From: Leptospira biflexa
GTDB taxonomy: Bacteria > Spirochaetota > DYNZ01
Length of the DNA: 34,439 nucleotides
Direction: 5' to 3'
Assembly (NCBI GenBank): GCA_020720805.1
Contig: DYNZ01000025.1
Coordinates: forward strand, 1 to 34,439
Within the stretch, counting starts at the first letter, position 1; each line of letters opens with the position of its first letter. A program made the translations under genes and the position numbers. Below, one piece after another: positions 17,922 through 25,552 of the stretch. A model generated the notes under the pieces. It did no database searches, was not told the origin of the DNA, and saw only the letters and a list, made by a program, of their open reading frames with translations.

Positions 17922-18683
17922 ATGAAATTTCTTTTCGCATTCATCATCTCCCTGCTTTTATCCCTGACCACAGCCGGTCTGGCCAAAACAGAGACTACGC
18001 GCAGTTGGCTCTATCTAGGTGTTACCCTCCCCATGTCAGATCACTGGTCTATGACGATCATGCCTGGTCATAAATATGAGTTCCAGCGCAACGGATCGGA
18101 ATCCATAGATACTTTCCTATATGAACTTTTTGTTGGCCCAACCTACCATGGTAAATTCGGTCCTGGTTTTCTTCATTTTCCGGTGTGGTACTACTACCTC
18201 GGTTTCCCCTACAAGCCCAGCGATAGCTACCACAGCAACCATAATATCGCGGTTCTGCCAACCTACACCCTACCCTTTGGTAGACTTTCCATCTCGCTAC
18301 GCCTGTTCGCTCACAACACGTTGTACTCCGGTTTTTATAACACGGATCAGGAAAGATGGGGCTACTCACTTCTACTAACAGAGATGTTGGGCATCGCTTA
18401 CCGCTTCAGCGACACCTGGAGCATCATGACTGCTTTGGAGCTTTTTCATGGAATGGTCGAAGACCAGGAAGCAGCCCCCACTAGCGGAGCAGGTTTTTAT
18501 CGTAAAGGTTTTGCCAAAAGCAAGTGGTACATCGGATTTTCAGGAATTGTTCAAAATGGTCTTTTCGCGAAAATCAATTACATTCTGGAAAAAAGCTTTA
18601 GTCCGGGAGGAGAGCTACTGCAGCAAGACCATTTTCTTTATCTTGTACTGAGTTACACAATTCCTCGTCAAAAAAACAAATAG
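17922..18683 (+). CDS. Putative outer-membrane beta-barrel protein
   Basis: From the ATG at 17922 (GGAAGAAAC upstream) the product is 253 residues with a clean signal peptide (MKFLFAFIISLLLSLTTAGLA). The frame is open 30 codons further, but that part reads as noncoding. The mature protein is a series of short alternating polar/aromatic strands (SWLYLGVTLPM, FLHFPVWYYYLGF, RLSISLRLFAH, LFAKINYILEKSF) and ends in LFLY-type aromatic strands (HFLYLVLSYTIP), as expected of a small beta-barrel. It resembles the DUF2490-type barrel proteins in general look. It is not tightly linked to the dehydrogenase (119 bp). Function is unknown. Confidence 0.7.
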   Translation: MKFLFAFIISLLLSLTTAGLAKTETTRSWLYLGVTLPMSDHWSMTIMPGHKYEFQRNGSESIDTFLYELFVGPTYHGKFGPGFLHFPVWYYYLGFPYKPSDSYHSNHNIAVLPTYTLPFGRLSISLRLFAHNTLYSGFYNTDQERWGYSLLLTEMLGIAYRFSDTWSIMTALELFHGMVEDQEAAPTSGAGFYRKGFAKSKWYIGFSGIVQNGLFAKINYILEKSFSPGGELLQQDHFLYLVLSYTIPRQKNK

Positions 18684-18959
18684 ATAAAAAGGGTATCATC
18701 GAATCAAGCGCATGGAATGAAAGCGATCCTTATTCTTTGCGCAAATCACCAAACCGAAAACTTCCTTGCATCTCTGCCAAAATGGGCTCTCTATAGAGAT
18801 GCCCCGAACATGAAATCATGCATATTAATTTATTTCAAATTAGAAATATACTGCGAAGATAGTGATTTCCGCACTTTTTTATCAATTCGATCCCTCGAAA
18901 GCACTAGGGATAAACTTAGCTCGACACAAGCTTTGTTATCCTATCCGCCGAATTTTCCG

Positions 18960-19136
18960 CCTGGCGATCCTGTGGAGCTGGCTTCCGGGATTCGGCGACT
19001 TTTTGAGGATAAGAGATTATATGCAAAATTGAAAAAAAATGGACAGAAAACGGTGCTGGAAGATTTTTCCATGGAACGTACCATTGATAATTATAAATCT
19101 TTTTTCAGCGCCAGGCTGGCCGCCCATAAAAAATGA
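18960..19136 (+). pseudogene. C-terminal remnant of a GT4-type glycosyltransferase
   Basis: The last ~58 codons of an ORF starting at 18717 read like the closing helices of a group 1 glycosyltransferase: FPPGDPVELASGIRRLFED, then a helix with LKKNGQKTVLEDFSMERTIDNY. In intact enzymes this segment follows the nucleotide-sugar-binding region (a Gly-Glu pair before the PPGDP). Here the ~80 codons ahead of it show no such sequence, so the catalytic body is missing. It is probably the leftover of a deletion. An alternative is that the 139-codon ORF is a chimeric but expressed gene. Confidence 0.6.
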
Positions 19137-19359
19137 AGGGGATGACGGTTTTCAGGCAATCAGCCTTTAAGTAAATGCATTGAATAAGTGATATTTAGGC
19201 TGAATCTCACTTATATCTTTTTTGCTAAGCCTTATATCAAAAATAATAAGACGGTGAGTTCGGCTCCTGCCAATTGTAATGGAGTCCTGAATAAAAAATA
19301 TTGTGTCAATTATCTTTCGCTCTTTTTCTCTGTCAGACGATTACCTTACACTTTTCTGA

Positions 19360-19821
19360 TCAGGTCGTACTGAAGTGGATGAACAGGCGGCCCGTAGCGG
19401 TGTCGTAAACTATGAGTCTGTACCACTGGATTAGGTTGCCGTCTTTCTCCACATGCTCATGGGCCAGAGCCTGCGGGTAGTTTTTCACGTCCCATTCTTT
19501 TTGCGGAGGTTTCGGCAGGTAGGCAATCCGGGAAAGAGGGCTGAACTGTTTCCTGTTGACCCGGGCGTATCGCCGGATGAAATCCCAGGCATCCTCTGCG
19601 GGCAGGGTCAAGGCAATATAATCGGCATTGTCCATAAAACCCTCGCTGAAATAATACAGGTCCGTCGCGGCAGAAGGTATAGAGACCTTTCCGAAGTAAC
19701 GCTGTAGCTCTTCTCTGGTTGTGCGTCCATGGCTTTTCGGTCCTGCGCATCCGGTTAACGAGAAAAAAATAATCGAGACCATAACAGTCAAAATTGCGAA
19801 CGTGCGGGTAGTTCTGTTCAA
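19360..19821 (-). CDS. Putative lipoprotein
   Basis: The 153-residue product starts with TTG at 19821 (no better start in frame) and has a classical lipoprotein signal: a basic start MNRTTR, a hydrophobic run (FAILTVMVSIIFFS) and the lipobox LTGC at residues 22-25. The mature part is hydrophilic, mixed alpha/beta, with several aromatic residues (WDFIRRYARV; LIQWYRLIVYDTATG). No named domain is recognised. It stands alone, convergent with the glycosyltransferase remnant; the 220 bp between them hold no gene. The AT-rich stretch upstream could carry its promoter, but no clear pair of boxes is seen. Confidence 0.75.
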   Translation of the reverse strand: MNRTTRTFAILTVMVSIIFFSLTGCAGPKSHGRTTREELQRYFGKVSIPSAATDLYYFSEGFMDNADYIALTLPAEDAWDFIRRYARVNRKQFSPLSRIAYLPKPPQKEWDVKNYPQALAHEHVEKDGNLIQWYRLIVYDTATGRLFIHFSTT

Positions 19822-20172
19822 AATAGCACCATTTTCATATCATTATTTTCTGCTGCGCTGACTAAGAGGCGAAGGTTTGTCGGAGGTCAGCCTTTCAAAT
19901 CGCTGCACTAATTTTTATAGGACGCCTTATAAAATATCAACTGTTTTTTAATTATTGATATTGATTTTTTTGAGCAGAGGCTATCCTGAGAAGAAAATGA
20001 AATATCTGAAACTTTTTTTTGCTGCCGGATATAAAATTCTTTAAAAAAATCAGTCATAATCATAGTATGATACGTCAAAAATCAGTCTTAATTAGAATTT
20101 TTAAAGACACCAGCAGAATCCATGCATCGATAAGATCTGCAGGAAAAATGAGACTATTATTAAGTAAAAATC
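19822..20172. other. AT-rich spacer without a recognised gene
   Basis: This 351-bp stretch is strongly AT-rich, with runs of T and a weak inverted TTGATATTGAT/ATATCAA pattern near 19935-19970. ORFs in it have no coding character and no ribosome site. It may hold promoters for the divergent lipoprotein and Cys-rich genes, but I cannot point to convincing boxes. Confidence 0.5.
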
Positions 20173-20403
20173 ATGATTTCTTTAAGATCTTTTGTATTTA
20201 TCGTATTTTTGATTTCCATGGTTCATTGTTCTACAGATGAAGAAACAGCCGCCTGCAGACAGGATTGTCTTCAGGATAAAAATATCTGCTACAATGTCTG
20301 TTATACAAATTACTCTGACACCGGCACGACTCTCTATACAGATTGTGTCAGAAACTGTGATGATGATTTTGATAATTGTTCCGTGAATTGTGCCCTGTTT
20401 TAG
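20173..20403 (+). CDS. Small exported Cys-rich protein
   Basis: The 76-residue product has a hydrophobic N-terminus (SLRSFVFIVFLISMVHC) followed by an acidic mature part. C20 could be a loose, spirochaete-like lipobox cysteine, but His at -1 is unusual. The mature part holds eight Cys in two exact copies of C-X3-C-X6-C-X3-C: from C28 (CRQDC...CYNVC) and from C58 (CVRNC...CSVNC), separated by NYSDTGTTLYTD. Such spacing suits two disulphide-stapled helical hairpins or a metal site. No family is assigned with confidence. Small Cys-rich lipoproteins are known from Leptospira and would be the first comparison. It lies 18 bp before the broken outer-membrane gene at 20422. Confidence 0.65.
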   Translation: MISLRSFVFIVFLISMVHCSTDEETAACRQDCLQDKNICYNVCYTNYSDTGTTLYTDCVRNCDDDFDNCSVNCALF

Positions 20404-20421
20404 TTTAAGGAACTTGCTATA

Positions 20422-20989
20422 TTGAAAAGATTATGGATTACCCTGACACTTTTTCTTTTTCTACAGCAGATTCCTTTGCAGGCGGATACGAAAATCAGAG
20501 TCAGCTCCTTTACTGGTTTTTCCGATCCCGGTTTCGCTGCCGGAAGCATGCTCGCCATCTCGGCCATGGCCGGTACCGCCTGGATGGGTAGTCTGAGCTA
20601 GGATGCTATGGTGGATTACGGCCTTGTTTAAAGGCGAACTGGGTGTCACCTTTAATTTTGACTTCGACGGCTGGGGAGTGCGCCCCGAGGCCAGTTTCGG
20701 TTATTATACCGACCAGTTCTGGAACCGGGGCAATCCCGGTTATCTGATGATGCCGGGAGGGATGGAGCTCCACCGAAAAATTTCGGACAGCTGGTACCTC
20801 GGCTATGGAGCAGGCTTTCTCTCTACCCGTCTCTATGGAAATATAGATGGACAGGAGATTTCACGCTCAGACGATTATCCTGGTGTGAGCAACTGGCTCA
20901 CGCTGCTGCACAAGCCCGACCGGGAGATTGCAGAGGATCAGGATTTTATAATTGATCTGCGCCTCCGCTGGAACCGGATTCTGAAATAA
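20422..20989 (+). pseudogene. Broken outer-membrane/secreted protein gene (nonsense plus frameshift)
   Basis: A TTG at 20422 opens a frame with a good signal peptide (MKRLWITLTLFLFLQQIPLQA) and 59 codons before a TAG at 20599-20601. The same frame then continues sensibly (DAMVDYGLV) to a TAA at 20629. From there the +1-shifted frame reads on without break as FKGELGVTFNFDFDGWG... to the TAA at 20987-20989. The two lesions separate a signal peptide from a beta-strand-rich body (PEASFGYY, SWYLGYGAGF) that looks like an outer-membrane or porin-like protein. Taken alone, the ORF starting at 20603 would be 128 residues without an export signal. A sequencing error could explain one lesion, less easily both. 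Confidence 0.65.
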
Positions 20990-21011
20990 AATAGCCTGGA
21001 GAATCATCTGG

Positions 21012-21122
21012 ATGGTTTTCAGCCTCGTGATCCTTTTTATATTACCCTTTGCACAGAAAAAGAATAGTCCTGTTTTTTACTTGCTTCGTCAAAAACAGGT
21101 TCTGAAAATTTGTAATTCATAG
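21012..21122 (+). other. Signal-peptide-like 36-codon ORF (possible fragment)
   Basis: An ATG at 21012 opens 36 codons beginning MVFSLVILFILPFAQKKN, which looks like a signal peptide, then loses coding character and stops at 21120-21122. No ribosome site is visible. It may be the start of a truncated exported protein, or chance. Confidence 0.2.
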
Positions 21123-21146
21123 TTGAAACGATAGGGAGAATCTTAT

Positions 21147-21632
21147 ATGAAGCGGTCTGTTTTTTTTATTACGGTCTTTTTTCTGTTATCTATATGGAGC
21201 GCGCAGGCATCGATCATGATCGCCAATGCCGGCACCTACGAAAACAGCGACATCAAATTCATGGTGTTCTACAACTGGGGAAATTCTACTCCGATGCCTA
21301 ATCGGCCGGTGAGTCATTTTTCAAATGTCCGTTTTGAAATCATCGCAAAAAAAGGACAATCAATTTTTAACCGCAGCTATTTTGTTTTCGAGGGCCGCGA
21401 TTATGTCTTCCAGTCGCAGCAGGTGGATAACTATTTTTATACTGGCGGCTATCGGGTTTTTGATGATAAGAGGCTGAAAGATGGGGATGTTATCGGCCTG
21501 GTATATGAATTGAGGAAGAAAGGTTCTTATAAGTATATTGAGACAAAAAAATATTCCAAAAAATTCAAAGTAGTACTGCCCAAAAAGCCTACCAGGCCAA
21601 GGAATGAAATAACTCTTATAGAAATCAAATAA
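21147..21632 (+). CDS. Small secreted hypothetical protein
   Basis: The 161-residue product has a signal peptide (MKRSVFFITVFFLLSIWSAQA) with an Ala-X-Ala-type cleavage site and an AGGGAGAAT ribosome site. The mature protein is beta-rich, with strands such as IKFMVFYNW, VRFEIIAK, RSYFVFEGRDYVF and DVIGLVYEL, and a basic C-terminus. Its plan (signal, then a YEN/YDD block, then repeated beta strands, then a C-terminal ITLIEIK) is loosely like the paralogues at 25082 and 30234, so a shared Ig-like or DUF-type fold is possible. Similarity is too weak by eye to be sure. No function is suggested. Confidence 0.65.
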   Translation: MKRSVFFITVFFLLSIWSAQASIMIANAGTYENSDIKFMVFYNWGNSTPMPNRPVSHFSNVRFEIIAKKGQSIFNRSYFVFEGRDYVFQSQQVDNYFYTGGYRVFDDKRLKDGDVIGLVYELRKKGSYKYIETKKYSKKFKVVLPKKPTRPRNEITLIEIK

Positions 21633-21639
21633 AAATACA

Positions 21640-22087
21640 CTGAGGATTTTTTCTATCTGCGCTGGCAGTCATGTAAAGGATAACAACAGTTCTCTCAAAA
21701 CGAGCTGGATTGATGAAAATTCCGATCGTGTTACAGCCGCCGCAGGTTTTTATATCAAAGCAAAATCGCCGTGGGAGAAAAACCTTGCCTGCATCCACCA
21801 GGCATATATGATTTCTGTAAAACAGGTTCAGGAGAAATTCCAGGCAGAAAAGAATATGCTGACAGACAAAGCTAATATGCATCAATGCCGGTTAAATGCG
21901 GCCAAAGATTTCTAGGAAATTATTTTACCTGGAACTGTTCTTAAAGTTACCTTTGACGCGGAGAATCGTTGTGAAATGATAAATACTAAAAGGAAGTTGG
22001 CTTTTCACCTTACACGATGAAAAATACGAAGTAAGCTCTTTCTTCGCTGCATATTATTGGCAAGTCAAGCGGTTCGTAAAAATTTAA
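21640..22087 (+). pseudogene. Eroded gene with missing start, in-frame TAG and frameshift
   Basis: Frame 1 reads as convincing protein from about 21640 (for example SSLKTSWIDENSDRVTAAAG, then SVKQVQEKFQAEKNMLTDK) to a TAG at 21913-21915. It continues in the same frame as EIILPGTVLKVTFDAENRCE, then is lost near 21985-22010. The next frame carries on as WLFTLHDEKYEVSSFFAAYY to a TAA at 22085-22087. There is no ATG at the 5' end; the first in-frame ATG is internal. The combination points to a decayed gene of about 150 codons. Family not recognised; two or three Cys are present. Confidence 0.55.
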
Positions 22088-22444
22088 TCATGGTAACAAA
22101 TAATAAAAGGGAATTTGTCAGAGTTAACGTTTAAAAAATGGAAGATTGGTCTTATTAACCTGAAATATCCGCTAACACAGGCTGATCAGCTGCGAGAGTT
22201 TTGGCGGACTGAATACAAATCTCAAAGAAAAATTTCCGTTGCGAGCTTTCGTCCCCGATCGAGTCTTATTTAAATTTATCAATATTAAATTTTTGTTGTT
22301 ATTGTCTATTCGATTTTCTCCGTTGAAAGCGGCAAACCGAACCTGAATCAACAATAGTCCTGAAACAAGAGCGAAAATCAAAATTTTTCCAGCCTTCCAT
22401 TATCAGGGTTAACGAATATCCATGAACATTGCCAGAAGCAGACG
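22088..22444. other. Spacer with a weak coding-like remnant
   Basis: An open stretch at 22097-22273 reads as plausible protein (FKKWKIGLINLKYPL..., DQLREFWRTEYKS) but lacks an ATG and any upstream continuity. It could be the tail of the eroded gene just before it in yet another frame. The remainder to 22444 is AT-rich, without a feature I can name. Confidence 0.3.
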
Positions 22445-22553
22445 ATATACTCAAAACACTTTGGTTCTCGGGTTTAATACTGGCTAAAGGGTGCGTCGAC
22501 ATCGCTGGCATTGCCTTGCGATTTCCGATAACCAAAATGCCTTTAGTATAAAC
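22445..22553 (-). repeat. Dispersed repeat, uninterrupted copy
   Basis: This is the reverse complement of 1624-1698 joined to 1891-1926, with a handful of mismatches. It shows the unsplit form of the repeat. It lies about 150 bp before the operator of the SRPBCC/TetR cassette. A weak ORF on the minus strand crosses it and also crosses the copy at 1624, but it has no coding features. Confidence 0.75.
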
Positions 22554-22696
22554 AGCGTCTGTCTCTATCTTTTTAACAATTCCACTCACTAGCACCTACA
22601 TCAAAAAATAATATGCTTTCAGAAAAGTAAAACTTCTGAATGACCTAAAAATATTTGAAATTAAAAAGATGCAAATCATTGAAGTATTTTTTTTTG

Positions 22697-22725
22697 TTGA
22701 CATTTGGCCTTAATTATCATACCAT
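22697..22725 (+). promoter_or_regulatory. Promoter of the SRPBCC/TetR cassette
   Basis: TTGACA at 22697-22702 is a perfect -35 box. Exactly 17 bp later TACCAT (22720-22725) matches the -10 consensus at four of six places. The -10 box lies inside the palindrome at 22708-22748, the arrangement expected for repression by a bound TetR-type dimer. Confidence 0.6.
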
Positions 22726-22748
22726 ACGGTATGGTATGATAATTAAGG
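22708..22748. promoter_or_regulatory. 41-bp palindromic operator, probable TetR-family site
   Basis: Twenty bases (22708-22727) are repeated exactly as their reverse complement at 22729-22748, with a single G between. The core is ATACCATAC-G-GTATGGTAT. It lies over the -10 region of the cassette promoter and 20 bp ahead of the first gene, and a TetR-family gene is the second gene of the cassette. This strongly suggests an autoregulatory operator. Four TetR half-sites (two dimers) could fit in its length. Confidence 0.8.
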
Positions 22749-22768
22749 TTAACTCAAGGCAAAAAATC

Positions 22769-23263
22769 ATGAAACATAAAAGTTCAACTGTTTTTCTTGA
22801 TTTTGATGTTCCACTTGCTGCGGCGCAAATGGATGATAGTAGCTATTCCATATCCATTGATATTGATATATCCAAGGACAAAGCGATTTTGGCAGTGCTT
22901 GATTTTAAGAGTTATCAAAAGTGGAATTCTGTTCTTAAAATGGAAAGCAACGACGAGCTTATTATAGGTAAAAATTTTCAGGTGACCATTCTAAAAGGCA
23001 AAAAGCCAGAGCGTTTCCAGGCAATGCTTCTTCATAAAGATGAAAGTTCCTTTTCTGCAAGACAGATAATTTTCCGCCAATGGCTTTTTGCGGCCACTCA
23101 TTTTTTTATAATCGAGGAAACTGGGCCTAATTCATCTCGCTTGGTGCAACGCTGGAAGCTAAGCGGCCTTTTATATAGAATATTCAAATCGAAGATTCTA
23201 AAAACATTGGCCTTTTTTAAGACAATGAACATAGAATTCAAGAATTATGTGGAAAACGAATAA
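22769..23263 (+). CDS. SRPBCC (START-like) domain protein
   Basis: From the ATG at 22769 (AAGG ten bases upstream) the product is 164 residues; in-frame extension to 22655 would run through the promoter and operator. The sequence reads like a polyketide-cyclase/START fold: an early strand SYSISIDIDIS, the family landmark FKSYQKWNSVLKM (where SRPBCC proteins have a Trp after the first helix), then alternating beta strands and a long C-terminal helix (LKTLAFFKTMNIEFKNYV). These proteins bind hydrophobic ligands in a deep pocket. It is the first gene behind the operator, so it is probably induced when the regulator releases its ligand-dependent grip. The ligand is unknown. Confidence 0.75.
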   Translation: MKHKSSTVFLDFDVPLAAAQMDDSSYSISIDIDISKDKAILAVLDFKSYQKWNSVLKMESNDELIIGKNFQVTILKGKKPERFQAMLLHKDESSFSARQIIFRQWLFAATHFFIIEETGPNSSRLVQRWKLSGLLYRIFKSKILKTLAFFKTMNIEFKNYVENE

Positions 23264-23319
23264 CTGGAATGAAATAACTACAAAACCAAAACCAGAGAAA
23301 GAATGTCTGAAAAATATAC

Positions 23320-23886
23320 ATGGAAATGAAAAGGAAAAGAACAAGCGCTAAAGAGGATTGGATTCGTCAGGGACTTCAAATCTTAGTGGAATTTGGAGAA
23401 AAGAGCTTAACAATCGAAAATCTGCTAAGTCGTATGAAATTGACAAAGGGTTCCTTTTATCACCATTTTAAGGATCGCGAAGATTACATCAAAGAGCTCA
23501 TTGAATCCTGGAAGAGTACGATGACCGTGAAAATAATTGAAAGTTTGCACGGACTCAAGGATGCCCAGAGTATGTACAAAGCTTTGGAAGACTCCATAGA
23601 AAGGACTTTCTCGCCCGAGATTGAGATTGCCTTTAGGAATTGGGCGCAAAAATCCCCATACATTGCCGAAATCGTTGCCGAAGTGGATACGTGGCGGACG
23701 ATTACAATCGAAAACATTGTTGCGCTTCAGGGAATTAAAAAAGCACAATGCTGGTTGCTTGCTCGGTTTGCTTATTCCGCCTTTATCGGTGGCTTATTTG
23801 TTCGTCCGGTCGCTGATAGAAAGGAACAAAGAAAGTGGAGTGATCTGTTTTGGAGCATTTTGATCGAATGGAAAAAGATTGATTAA
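23320..23886 (+). CDS. TetR-family transcriptional regulator
   Basis: The 188-residue protein has the TetR N-terminal DNA-binding domain: helix 1 WIRQGLQILVEFGEKSLTIE, then helix-turn-helix LLSRMKLTKGSFYHHF (35-50), where GSFYHHF(K)DRE is the family's recognition-helix signature. The rest is an all-helical ligand/dimer domain (about 60-188) rich in Trp and aromatic residues. It lies 56 bp after the SRPBCC gene and 26 bp before the second SRPBCC-like gene. The large palindrome ahead of the cassette is its most likely target, giving a self-repressed unit. No strong ribosome site is seen at 23320. Confidence 0.92.
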   Translation: MEMKRKRTSAKEDWIRQGLQILVEFGEKSLTIENLLSRMKLTKGSFYHHFKDREDYIKELIESWKSTMTVKIIESLHGLKDAQSMYKALEDSIERTFSPEIEIAFRNWAQKSPYIAEIVAEVDTWRTITIENIVALQGIKKAQCWLLARFAYSAFIGGLFVRPVADRKEQRKWSDLFWSILIEWKKID

Positions 23887-23912
23887 ATTATCATTTTTTA
23901 AGCCTTTTATAA

Positions 23913-24437
23913 ATGGAACTTGTACAAAAATATCTATCCGAATATGACTATAACGAAATCCACGGCATAGTAGTAAATGGGAATTGTGAGAAATGTTACC
24001 AAACTGTAATGAATTTGGATTTATCCAAGTCCTCTATCATTGCTGTCCTGTTCTTTCTTCGCGGTTTGCCGTTTTCCCAACCCAGGTTTTTAGAATTTAC
24101 AAAGAGCATGAATTTTACTTTGCTGGAGGAGGCGCCTTATACGGGTTTTATCTACGGATTTTGGGGTAAAGAATTTAAGGCGCAAGTTGTACGAGACGTA
24201 AATGAGTTTGTGAACACCACAAAAGACTATCAGGCTAAAGTTGTTTGGAGTTTTCAATTTAAACAAATTAAGGAACATGAATGTAAAGTCATTACTGAAA
24301 CCAGAGTAAAATGTTTAACCAGGCGAGCCAGGATCCTATTCTCGCTCTATTGGTTTTTTATCCAACCCTTTAGCGCCTTAATAAGAATGGAAATGTTAAA
24401 ATTAGTAAAAAAAGGAGTTATAAAAGGAAATGCTTAG
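23913..24437 (+). CDS. SRPBCC-like hypothetical protein
   Basis: The 174-residue product starts with YDYNEIHGIVVNGNCEKCYQTVMNLDLSKS, like the entry strand and helix of a START-type domain. It ends with TETRVKCLTRRARILFSLYWFFIQPFSALIRMEML, a pattern (ETRV..., YW...PFS.LIR.EML) common to small DUF proteins of this fold. It is the third gene of the TetR-controlled cassette. Its stop overlaps the next gene's start by 8 bp, so the two are translationally coupled. No export signal. Assignment to the superfamily is by overall look; the ligand is unknown. Confidence 0.65.
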   Translation: MELVQKYLSEYDYNEIHGIVVNGNCEKCYQTVMNLDLSKSSIIAVLFFLRGLPFSQPRFLEFTKSMNFTLLEEAPYTGFIYGFWGKEFKAQVVRDVNEFVNTTKDYQAKVVWSFQFKQIKEHECKVITETRVKCLTRRARILFSLYWFFIQPFSALIRMEMLKLVKKGVIKGNA

Positions 24438-24840
24438 TTTAGGAGGAATTATCAATATTATCATTGCAATAGGTCACATTGTCGGCCTTTTGTGGGCGAA
24501 ACAAATGTTTGAAGCTACCGGAGCCGGTCCAGGTATGAGTAAACTTGCCCGGATTCATCCAGCCATTCCCTATCTGCTAACGGTGTTTGTTTCTGTTATT
24601 TTTTTTATTTTCGGTCTTTATGGCCTTTCGGCCGCAGGTAAATTTAGGAGACTTCCTTTTTTGACCATCGGAATTTTTACCATTGCCGCAATCTATATTT
24701 TTCGCGGACTGGGTGGATTGATATTCCATACAATACAAAATACCAATTCGGTTTCGGACTCCATCTACTCAGGTATTGCCTTAATCATCGGACTCTTATT
24801 TTTATTCGGTGGTTTGAAAAATAGAAAGGAACGTTACTAA
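24430..24840 (+). CDS. Small four-helix membrane protein
   Basis: The 136-residue protein is mostly membrane: helices at about 4-22 (IINIIIAIGHIVGLLW), 48-70 (LLTVFVSVIFFIFGLYGLS), 78-95 (FLTIGIFTIAAIYIF) and 112-130 (SGIALIIGLLFLFGGL), with a basic C-terminus KNRKERY. It overlaps the preceding gene by 8 bp and has GGAG upstream, so it is the last gene of the cassette. I do not recognise a transporter signature; the fold is like small DUF4345-type proteins. Its place beside two ligand-pocket proteins suggests a role with the same hydrophobic compound, which is an inference. Confidence 0.75.
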   Translation: MLSLGGIINIIIAIGHIVGLLWAKQMFEATGAGPGMSKLARIHPAIPYLLTVFVSVIFFIFGLYGLSAAGKFRRLPFLTIGIFTIAAIYIFRGLGGLIFHTIQNTNSVSDSIYSGIALIIGLLFLFGGLKNRKERY

Positions 24841-25081
24841 ATCAATAGCAAGAAATGATGATAACCAAGAAAGTAGAACTTCTGAGTAATCCCAGAAGCG
24901 TTTAAGGTCAGGCTGAAATTTAACCTTTGTAATAAATTCAGATGATTTTTTTTCTTTTTTTTCGTTGATTCTGCAACATTCATCGTCAAAGTAGAGAGAA
25001 TCATTGCGGGTTTTCCTTTTTAACAATCACCACCTGACCCAGGTTCGATTGCGCCTGCACAAAAAATAATCGAGGAAAAAA

Positions 25082-25552
25082 ATGAGACAAATATTGGTAA
25101 TTTTGCTAACATTGCTGCTATCCGCGTTATGGTCACAGAAATACAGTTTTGCATCCTGTTATTCTGTTTTTAACGGTAAATATGATGATAAAAATATTTC
25201 TATCGCAGTAAAAACAAGTTCCTCTTCTGGAAAGAGCAACGTTGGTTTTTACTCCTCCCAGAGAATTTATTTTCATCTCACCGGAAAAAGCCAGCCATTA
25301 TCCGACGTTAAAATTATTTATGGCAATGTTGTTTTTAAGCTGGATGATGAGGGCAAACTGAGCATACCGATTGCATCGCTAAATGAGGTCTATGAGATAG
25401 AACTGATCTATTCTATCCCGAACCCGGAAAATAAGGATGAAAATGCTCCCCACTGGAAAAAGTTTACTAGAGTAAATTATTCGTTCAGAATAACCCAGGC
25501 CAGGCTAAGCTCCTGCCACCAGATAGGCACAATAAAAATTAGAAAACAGTAG
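25082..25552 (+). CDS. Small secreted protein, intact paralogue of 30234-30702
   Basis: The 156-residue product has a signal peptide (MRQILVILLTLLLSALWSQ, cleavage near SFAS-C) and a good ribosome site (GAGGAAAAAA). The mature part is beta-rich with Cys near both ends (ASCY and SSCHQIG), which may pair once exported. A close copy lies at 30234-30702: blocks such as KYDDKNIS, VKTSSSSG and the stretch from LDDEGKLSIPIASLNEVYEI onward are nearly identical, but that copy is frameshifted. No domain is recognised. Upstream, 24841-25081 contains T-rich sequence partly shared with the leader of the other copy. Confidence 0.8.
   Translation: MRQILVILLTLLLSALWSQKYSFASCYSVFNGKYDDKNISIAVKTSSSSGKSNVGFYSSQRIYFHLTGKSQPLSDVKIIYGNVVFKLDDEGKLSIPIASLNEVYEIELIYSIPNPENKDENAPHWKKFTRVNYSFRITQARLSSCHQIGTIKIRKQ

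Noticed and set aside
20599-20601. TAG read as a sense codon (pyrrolysine or selenocysteine-type recoding)
   Set aside because: Many genes here end normally in TAG, the same gene has a frameshift nearby, and no recoding element or partner genes are visible.
22299-22595. Minus-strand 98-codon ORF
   Set aside because: A similar frame arises in the repeat copy at 1609-1896; the shared sequence is the repeat, not a conserved protein.
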